Shown here piece by piece: positions 58,117 to 64,000 of a DNA stretch of 64,000 nt. Numbering within the stretch: the stretch's first letter is position 1; each line of letters begins with the position of its first letter. Source of the stretch: Halocynthiibacter sp049608145 (lineage in GTDB: Bacteria; Pseudomonadota; Alphaproteobacteria; Rhodobacterales; Rhodobacteraceae); contig NZ_JBMYXF010000012.1 in assembly GCF_049608145.1 (NCBI RefSeq), positions 3,813 to 67,812 on the forward strand. Direction: 5' to 3'. Both the position numbers and the translations under genes were made by a program. A model generated the notes under the pieces. It made no database searches, was not told the origin of the DNA, and was given only the letters and a program-made list of their open reading frames with translations.

Positions 58117-60035
58117 TGCGTCGCCCACCGAAGGACAATGAAGAAAGCACACGCCGGATCACACGCCGTGGATTGCTGCTCGGCACTGCCTGGCTTGCCT
58201 TTTCCGGCGGTTTGGCTGCACGCATGCGATATCTTCAGGTGGATCAGGCTGATCAGTACCGGCTCCTTGCCGATGAAAACAGGATCAAAGACCGGCTGAT
58301 TGCCCCCGCACGCGGATTGCTATGGGACCGAAACGGAGTGCCTCTGGCCACCAACGAACAGAACTATCGTGTGGTTATGGTCCGCGAAGACGCCGGCGAT
58401 CCGGAAGAAGCGTTGGACAAGCTTTCGACCTTAATCCCGATGGATGATGTAGCCCGTGCAAAAGCCCTGAAAGCGGTCATGGATCGTGCCCCTCATGTGC
58501 CCGTATCGGTTGCCGATCGCCTAACTTGGGAGGAAGTTTCCGCGATTGCCGTAAACGGCCCTGCCCTGCCTGGTATTACCCCCGAAGTCGGCCTGTCCCG
58601 AAGCTATCCAGTTGCGGAAGATCTGTGTCACGTGGTGGGTTATGTGGGGCCCGTATCAGATTATGACCTGTCACGAATTGATGACAAGGATCCGCTGCTG
58701 CAAATCCCCAAGTTTCAGATTGGCAAGTCCGGCGTTGAAAACAAACTGGAACGACAGTTGCGTGGCCAGGCAGGAAATGTACGAAACGAAGTGAACGCTG
58801 GCGGGCGGGTGATCCGGGAACTGGATCGGCGCGAAGGTATTCCGGGCGACAACGTACAGCTGACGATTGATGCGCCTTTGCAGAACTTCATTCAGGCCCG
58901 TCTGGCCGGTGAAAGCGCATCTGCAGTTGTAATTGACGTCGAGACAGGGGATCTTCTGGCCTGTGGATCTGTTCCGACTTTTGACCCAAACAAATTTGTG
59001 CGCGGGATATCATCGGCAGATTATGGTGAACTGACCGGTAACCCCCTGAATCCATTACAAGGAAAGGCCGTTCAAGGCGCCTATCCGCCGGGATCCACCT
59101 TCAAGATGGTGACTGCCCTGGCGGCTTTGGATGCCGGGTTGATTGATACCGAAGAAACCGTGCGTTGCGGCGGTTATGTCGAAGTCGGCGGGCGGCGGTT
59201 CCACTGCTGGAAGCACTCCGGACACGGGCACATGAACCTCAACCAAAGCCTGCGCAACAGTTGTGACGTCTATTATTACGACCTTGCGGAACGTGTCGGC
59301 ATTGAACGCATCAGTGAAATGGCGCGTCGTCTTGGCCTTGGGGAACGTTTTGATCTGCCCATGTCTGCGGTGTCATCGGGCCTTGCGCCGGACAAAGCCT
59401 GGAAACGGGAACGGCGCGGTGCGGAATGGGTCATCGGGGACAGTCTGAATGCGTCTATTGGGCAAGGTTTTGTTCTTGCATCCCCTTTACAGCTTTCCGT
59501 CATGACCGCGCGTCTTGCCACAGGTCGTGCGATTACGCCACGATTGGTCAAATCGGTGAATTCGGCAGAGGTTCCATTGGAAGATGCTCCGTCGCTTGAA
59601 CTGAATGAAAACCATCTGCGCGCAGTGCGTCAGGGCATGTTTTCCGTGTCAAACAACCGGCGCGGCACGGCTTTTGCGTCACGTATCGCGATGGATGACA
59701 AGCGCCTTGCCGGAAAAACAGGAACCAGCCAGGTTTCGAACAACCGTGTGAACAACCGCAATGTGCCTTGGGAACAGCGCGACCATGCGCTTTTCGTTGG
59801 TTTCGCCCCATATGATGCTCCGAAATATGCCGTTTCCGTTGTCGTGGAACATGGCGGCGGCGGTTCCAAAGCTGCTGCTCCGGTGGCACGGGATATTCTT
59901 CTGCAGGCGATGTATGGTGGATATGCCCCATTGGATGCCTACCCGTCAGCCGCACGCAGCAAAGCCCGTCAGATGCAGAATACCTTGGAACTGCGCGATT
60001 TTGATGCCCTGCGCGAAGAAAGCAGCCGTGCATGA
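58116..60035 (+). CDS. mrdA: penicillin-binding protein 2
   Basis: 639-aa class B PBP with DD-transpeptidase activity for lateral wall synthesis. N-terminal hydrophobic anchor (residues ~19-34), dimerisation/pedestal domain, then the transpeptidase domain with all three motifs: SxxK in YPPGSTFKMVTAL, SxD in RNSCDVYYYDLAER and KTG in LAGKTGTSQVSN. Overlaps mreD by 1 nt and rodA by 4 nt, so the whole set is translationally coupled. Confidence 0.95.
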   Translation: MRRPPKDNEESTRRITRRGLLLGTAWLAFSGGLAARMRYLQVDQADQYRLLADENRIKDRLIAPARGLLWDRNGVPLATNEQNYRVVMVREDAGDPEEALDKLSTLIPMDDVARAKALKAVMDRAPHVPVSVADRLTWEEVSAIAVNGPALPGITPEVGLSRSYPVAEDLCHVVGYVGPVSDYDLSRIDDKDPLLQIPKFQIGKSGVENKLERQLRGQAGNVRNEVNAGGRVIRELDRREGIPGDNVQLTIDAPLQNFIQARLAGESASAVVIDVETGDLLACGSVPTFDPNKFVRGISSADYGELTGNPLNPLQGKAVQGAYPPGSTFKMVTALAALDAGLIDTEETVRCGGYVEVGGRRFHCWKHSGHGHMNLNQSLRNSCDVYYYDLAERVGIERISEMARRLGLGERFDLPMSAVSSGLAPDKAWKRERRGAEWVIGDSLNASIGQGFVLASPLQLSVMTARLATGRAITPRLVKSVNSAEVPLEDAPSLELNENHLRAVRQGMFSVSNNRRGTAFASRIAMDDKRLAGKTGTSQVSNNRVNNRNVPWEQRDHALFVGFAPYDAPKYAVSVVVEHGGGGSKAAAPVARDILLQAMYGGYAPLDAYPSAARSKARQMQNTLELRDFDALREESSRA

Positions 60036-61171
60036 GCTATCTTGAATATCAGATCAAACACACCCCCACCGGGTTGCGCAAAGTTCTATATATGAACTGG
60101 CCCTTGGTTGTTCTGCTCAGCACGATTTGTGGTGTGGGTTTCTTGATGCTTTATTCCGTCGCGGGCGGATCATTCACGCCCTGGGCGGAACCCCAGATGA
60201 AACGCTTTGCCATGGGCATGGTCGCCATGTTTTTTGTCGCCATGGTGCCCGTCTGGTTCTGGCGTAATATGGCAGCCCTTGCATATCTGGTGTCGCTAAT
60301 ATTGCTGATCGCAGTGGAACTGTTCGGCGAAGTTGGCATGGGCGCGCAACGCTGGGTAAATCTTGGTTTTATGCGCCTGCAACCGTCTGAACTGATGAAA
60401 GTCACGTTGGTTTTACTGATTGCCGCCTATTACGACTGGTTGGATATCCGCAAAGTCTCACATCCGTTCTGGGTTCTGGTTCCGGTTCTTCTTGTGATTA
60501 TTCCCGTGGCGCTTGTGCTGCGACAACCCGATCTTGGCACCGCAATCCTTCTGATCACAGGCAGTGGCATTGTGATGTTCGCAGCCGGCGTCAGCCTATG
60601 GTATTTTGCCGGGGTCATCGGCAGCGCTATTGGCGTGGTGGTGGCCGTGTTTAAAACCCGAGGGACAGATCTTCAGTTTCTGAAAGATTATCAGTATCGC
60701 CGGATCGATACCTTCCTCGATCCATCCCGGGACCCTCTGGGGGACGGATATCACATCACCCAATCCAAGATTGCACTTGGTTCTGGAGGATGGACTGGGC
60801 GCGGATATATGCAGGGCACCCAAAGCCGCCTGAACTTTCTACCCGAAAAGCACACTGATTTCATTTTCACAACCTTGGCTGAAGAATTCGGCTTCATTGG
60901 CGGCATGTCTCTTTTGGGACTGTATCTTTTGGTTTTGTTGTTTTGCCTTGCCTCGGCCATGCAGAACAAAGACCGTTTCGCAGCTTTGATGACCATAGGA
61001 ATTGCAGCCACCTTCTTTCTGTTCTTTGCCGTCAATATGTCGATGGTCATGGGACTGGCACCAGTGGTGGGTGTCCCCCTGCCTCTTGTCAGTTACGGGG
61101 GATCAGCCATGCTTGTAATTCTAGTGGCATTCGGCTTTGTTCAAAGCGCACATATCCACCGACCAAGATAG
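60032..61171 (+). CDS. rodA: SEDS peptidoglycan polymerase RodA
   Basis: 379 aa, about 10 transmembrane helices, SEDS family glycosyltransferase working with PBP2. Conserved VAMGAQRWVNLGFMRLQPSELMKVTLVL, the LRQPDLGTAILLI loop, and catalytic-region FLPEKHTDFIFTTLAEEFGFIGG, with GVPLPLVSYGGSAML near the C-terminus. It closes the shape operon mreB-mreC-mreD-mrdA-rodA and is 8 bp upstream of the ghrA-like gene. Confidence 0.96.
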   Translation: MSYLEYQIKHTPTGLRKVLYMNWPLVVLLSTICGVGFLMLYSVAGGSFTPWAEPQMKRFAMGMVAMFFVAMVPVWFWRNMAALAYLVSLILLIAVELFGEVGMGAQRWVNLGFMRLQPSELMKVTLVLLIAAYYDWLDIRKVSHPFWVLVPVLLVIIPVALVLRQPDLGTAILLITGSGIVMFAAGVSLWYFAGVIGSAIGVVVAVFKTRGTDLQFLKDYQYRRIDTFLDPSRDPLGDGYHITQSKIALGSGGWTGRGYMQGTQSRLNFLPEKHTDFIFTTLAEEFGFIGGMSLLGLYLLVLLFCLASAMQNKDRFAALMTIGIAATFFLFFAVNMSMVMGLAPVVGVPLPLVSYGGSAMLVILVAFGFVQSAHIHRPR

Positions 61172-61179
61172 GAATTCCG

Positions 61180-62124
61180 ATGCCCGTAAATGTCCTTTTC
61201 GCAGCAAAACCTTCCAACTGGGTTGCTCAGGAAGAACCGCTAAAGGATGCGTTTAAGACCGCGGGACTAAACGTAAATCTTGCCGCCTTTCAGGACGGGA
61301 CGATGGCACCGGAAGATGTCGATTACATGATTTGGTCACCGGCCAGTGCCGTGCAAGACTTCACCCCATATACCAGATGCAAAGCTGTCCTCAGCCTCTG
61401 GGCTGGGGTGGAACGTGTGATTGGCAATAAGACTCTGACACAGCCCCTTTGCCGGATGGTTGATCGGGGCTTGGAAGAAGGTATGGTCGAATGGGTTTGT
61501 GGGCATGTCATGCGCCACCATCTGGGCATGGACGCACAAATCCTAGGCCAGAACGGCGAATGGAAACCACATCTGCCGCCCCTTGCCCGCAACCGTAAAG
61601 TGACTGTTCTTGGACTTGGTGCTTTGGGGAGTGCCTGCGCCAGAATGTTAAACGCATTTGGCTTTGATGTCGCCGGCTGGTCGCGCCGTCAGAAAGATCT
61701 GGATGGCATCACCTGTTTTTCAGGCCCCGATGGATTGCAGAAGGTTCTGAAGCGGTCTGAAATCGTGGTGCTTCTGTTGCCAAACACACCGGAAACAGAA
61801 AACACCCTGAACGCACAAACCCTGTCCCTGATGCCAAAAGGCGCATTCATTATTAACCCAGGTCGCGGCCCCTTGATTGATGATGATGCTTTGCTAGACG
61901 CCCTGAATACTGGTCAGATCGCCCATGCGACACTTGACGTTTTCCGGATCGAACCTCTGCCCGGCACGCATCCTTATTGGACGCATCCAAATGTCACGGT
62001 CACCCCCCATATGGCCGCTGACACCCGCTTGGACAGTTCATCACAGGTGATTGCAGAAAACATCCGCCGTGGCGAAAACGGTGAAGACTTCCTGCATCTC
62101 GCGGATCGCACGACCGGGTATTAG
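61180..62124 (+). CDS. ghrA: glyoxylate/hydroxypyruvate reductase A-like
   Basis: 314-aa D-2-hydroxyacid dehydrogenase, reducing glyoxylate to glycolate or hydroxypyruvate to glycerate with NADPH. NAD(P) motif VTVLGLGALGSACARML; catalytic Arg in NPGRGPLIDDDALL; Glu in VFRIEPLPG; His in VTPHMAADTR. Start ATG 61180 follows GGAATTCCG, 8 bp after rodA, so it may be co-transcribed with the shape operon although no functional link is obvious. Convergent with the Roadblock-like gene, 6 bp apart. Confidence 0.88.
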   Translation: MPVNVLFAAKPSNWVAQEEPLKDAFKTAGLNVNLAAFQDGTMAPEDVDYMIWSPASAVQDFTPYTRCKAVLSLWAGVERVIGNKTLTQPLCRMVDRGLEEGMVEWVCGHVMRHHLGMDAQILGQNGEWKPHLPPLARNRKVTVLGLGALGSACARMLNAFGFDVAGWSRRQKDLDGITCFSGPDGLQKVLKRSEIVVLLLPNTPETENTLNAQTLSLMPKGAFIINPGRGPLIDDDALLDALNTGQIAHATLDVFRIEPLPGTHPYWTHPNVTVTPHMAADTRLDSSSQVIAENIRRGENGEDFLHLADRTTGY

Positions 62125-62130
62125 GGCGCT

Positions 62131-62532
62131 TTAAACGGCGGCGGCGACCTGCCCAAGCGTCATCTTTGCCTTTGCAAGCACAAGACCCGGATTTGCCGCC
62201 TGATCGCAGACATAGCAGATAACATGATCAGGATAGCTGTCGGTGCGCAGGAATAGATGCAAGAAATCCGCACTGAACACGATGATCTCCTGAAAATAAA
62301 CATCCTGCATTCCGTCAGAACGGGATGCACTAAATCGCGCCTCGATCTCTGAAATGCTTCTGCCCTGAAACAGATCGGCTGTGGCTGCGGCAAGGGATTC
62401 CAGCACATCCTGTGGCTGCTCAGGCGAAGACTGTACCCCCAGTAACATCCCGGACGTCATATCTATATATCCGGCTGCGAGGCATTCCGGAATGGTCTCC
62501 ATTGATGTCTGAAGTGCGTTGTCCAGTGACAT
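62131..62532 (-). CDS. Roadblock/LC7-like protein
   Basis: 133-aa small cytoplasmic protein without signal peptide. Its layout matches the Roadblock/LC7 fold: helix (LDNALQTSMETIPECLAAGYID), hairpin (MTSGMLLGVQSS), helix (PQDVLESLAAATADLFQG), two strands (DVYFQEIIVFSADFLHLFLR and HVICYVCDQAANPGLVLAKAKM) and a final helix. Roadblock proteins act as partners or activators of small GTPases (MglB-MglA is the bacterial example). It lies 77 bp downstream of the partial GTPase gene on the same strand, supporting such a partnership. Fold assignment is by pattern and tentative. Confidence 0.5.
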   Translation of the reverse strand: MSLDNALQTSMETIPECLAAGYIDMTSGMLLGVQSSPEQPQDVLESLAAATADLFQGRSISEIEARFSASRSDGMQDVYFQEIIVFSADFLHLFLRTDSYPDHVICYVCDQAANPGLVLAKAKMTLGQVAAAV

Positions 62533-62609
62533 TCTTATTCCTAGTTTTCTGTTACCCGCCTGGTGGCGGTTTATTGGCTATATTATGTGATAGGCGTTAC
62601 ATGTGCTTG

Positions 62610-64000
62610 CTAGTTCAGAAAATCCCATTCGGATTTTTGTTCAGATGCAACCCGCGCAGCCACTGGCACCCGAAGAGGATCAGTTTCCGGCGCTGGGGTT
62701 TCATCTTTTGCCGCATCGGTTTCAGCTGGTGTCGGCGTATAAGATTGCAAAAACACCCCAATCGCATCGACCAATTCGTTGATGTCTGAAGGCCGCTTTT
62801 CACCTGCAACAATGCCGGCCCAAATTTCAGACGCGGTTCCCCCGGAAACAAAGGGGGCAACATCAACATCCTCAGGTGTTGGTTCTACGTCCGCATCAAT
62901 TTCCAGGGCTTCCATATGCGGCTGCGCGTTCTGTGTATCCGCAGCAATAAACGCCCCCACATCTAGTGCAATTTCGGCCTCATCCATAGGAAAGATCGTT
63001 TCAGATTCCTTCTCTAAGGCAGGCTGGTCTGCGGCGGGAACTTCAGGAACCTCCGCAACATCTGTGTCTACTTCCGAAGCAATGCCTGACAAGATCCGGG
63101 AAAAATCGATGTCAGGCAGGTCCTCAATTTCTGGTTCAAGATCTGGAACGCCAGGCGTTGCGACATCGTCGGCAATACCCAGAACCACCTGATCAGACAC
63201 TTGCACTTCTTCATGTATTTCAGCCAACACCTGCGGAGGATTGTCCTGCTGTTCCGATGCAACCGTGTCGATCACCGCGAAAATTGAATCCTGCTCTGTA
63301 TCCAAAGCAGGTGTTTCTTCCATCACGTCGCTCTCATTTGAAACAATGTCTTCAGCGGTATTCAGTAACAAAGCCCGCAGATCATCAGCCTCTTCTGGTC
63401 GGATCCTACGCTCAGTCTGACGCGCCTCCCCTTCTGCGCGGACCGGTCTGCGCGGACGCGTAGGGCGAATTGGCCGTACGGTTTCCGTCACAGGGTCCGG
63501 CTGTGGCGCAATCGGTGCCGGGATCACATTATCAAGAACAAGGACACCTTCATTCTCGGGCTGTGGCTCTGAAGGCGTCTTGGTCACGGCTATCGAAGCG
63601 TCTCTTGGACCTTGCACATTTTTGATATTGGGGTCGGATTTGTATATTTTGACTGATTTTTCGCGAGTTGTCATAACGTCTGTGACGATTTCAAAGAAGG
63701 CGTCGATCAGTTTTTCACCGCCGCTTTTTGTCCACAGCTCGCCTCCACGCAGCTGTTCGTCGTCGCGGGCGCGGATGGCGTCGAGGGCAGAGAAGAGGAT
63801 CGATTTTGCGAATAGGGATCCGGCCTCGCGGTTGACACGGCGCAGGACCTTCTGGCGGTCTTTTTCTTCCAGCTTATCCGCACGCGTCACCAACAACAAA
63901 GAATTGTGACGCAGGCGTTCGGGCAAAGACACCCAAGCCGCGCGTTCGCTTTCGCGCCAGGCCTGGGTCGCATGGGTGCACCAGATCACACCGTTCACAT
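62610..64000 (-). CDS. GTPase with long acidic C-terminal tail, partial (N-terminus beyond right edge)
   Basis: 463 codons are visible; the reading frame is open through the right edge, so the true N-terminus (with the expected P-loop) is outside. The visible N-part contains VIWCTHATQAWRESERAAWVSLP and the G4-like motif LLVTRADKLEEKD, with FAKSILFSALDAIRARDD as a possible G5, a dynamin/Era-type GTPase. About 330 further residues are low-complexity and strongly acidic, with one basic proline-rich patch (IRPTRPRRPVRAEGEARQTE), and the extreme C-terminus EWDFLN. The acidic tail is probably disordered. Shares strand and short spacing with the Roadblock-like gene. Confidence 0.65.
   Translation of the reverse strand, partial: VNGVIWCTHATQAWRESERAAWVSLPERLRHNSLLLVTRADKLEEKDRQKVLRRVNREAGSLFAKSILFSALDAIRARDDEQLRGGELWTKSGGEKLIDAFFEIVTDVMTTREKSVKIYKSDPNIKNVQGPRDASIAVTKTPSEPQPENEGVLVLDNVIPAPIAPQPDPVTETVRPIRPTRPRRPVRAEGEARQTERRIRPEEADDLRALLLNTAEDIVSNESDVMEETPALDTEQDSIFAVIDTVASEQQDNPPQVLAEIHEEVQVSDQVVLGIADDVATPGVPDLEPEIEDLPDIDFSRILSGIASEVDTDVAEVPEVPAADQPALEKESETIFPMDEAEIALDVGAFIAADTQNAQPHMEALEIDADVEPTPEDVDVAPFVSGGTASEIWAGIVAGEKRPSDINELVDAIGVFLQSYTPTPAETDAAKDETPAPETDPLRVPVAARVASEQKSEWDFLN

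Noticed and set aside
1..64000. Mobile elements, prophage or genomic island
   Set aside because: No transposase, integrase, terminal repeats or attachment site beside either tRNA was found; gene order is typical core Rhodobacterales.

Overview
The window is chromosomal DNA from an alphaproteobacterium of the order Rhodobacterales, most likely a marine Roseobacter-group member with moderate GC. The inference rests on gene content and order: a sarcosine oxidase soxBDA operon, an orphan Flp-pilin/CpaB cluster, a MerR-controlled fatty-acid beta-oxidation operon, a gamma-glutamyl-polyamine cluster with a Pot ABC transporter, a Hint-domain protein, two PaaI thioesterases, and the mreBCD-mrdA-rodA shape operon. 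I see no insertion sequence, prophage, CRISPR array or rRNA. Gene functions are inferred by reading the translated sequence; no database search was run.

Layout. 1-3583 (minus): sarcosine oxidase soxB-soxD-soxA, with soxA running off the left edge. 3775-4351: a MAPEG membrane protein and tRNA-Gly(GCC). 4543-7480: a lytic transglycosylase, then a plus-strand Tad/Flp fragment whose first pilin gene carries a 2-nt frameshift and a Gly-Thr hexanucleotide repeat, followed by a second pilin and CpaB. 7586-12015 (minus): a fatty-acyl-CoA ligase, an exporter-type ABC protein and tRNA-Gly(UCC). 12190-19894: housekeeping genes (secreted protein, SRAP peptidase, 5'-nucleotidase, GNAT, DUF952-pyrD-arsC, MATE, two thioesterases). 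20087-27284: two MerR regulators and a beta-oxidation operon (acyl-CoA dehydrogenase, GST, thiolase, enoyl-CoA hydratase/3-hydroxyacyl-CoA dehydrogenase). 27294-30956: Hint protein, EamA transporter, second AMP-forming acyl-CoA ligase.

31051-44349 is the largest functional island: polyamine uptake and degradation. A GntR regulator sits between a minus-strand arm (puuA-like, spuC-like, puuB-like) and a plus-strand arm (potFGHI-like transporter, a second puuA-like and puuB-like pair, a class I glutamine amidotransferase and a gamma-glutamylcyclotransferase). Two similar candidate operators, one before each arm, suggest co-regulation. Imported amines would be gamma-glutamylated, oxidised and de-glutamylated, or transaminated directly.

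44350-55286: MATE pump, gltX, a SoxR regulator with an almost textbook SoxR box shared with a VOC protein, nadE, an 18-repeat MORN protein, leuA with a leucine-rich leader peptide, and a DUF2141/sterol-desaturase pair. 55559-62124: mreB, mreC, mreD, mrdA, rodA and a ghrA-like reductase. 62131-64000 (minus): a Roadblock/LC7-like protein downstream of a GTPase with a long acidic tail, cut by the right edge.

The points most worth a second look are the frameshifted pilin with its Gly-Thr repeat, the Roadblock-GTPase pair, the duplicated polyamine module with a cyclotransferase, the leuA leader peptide, the 11-bp-period TRTGCAT array upstream of gltX, and the SoxR-VOC pair.
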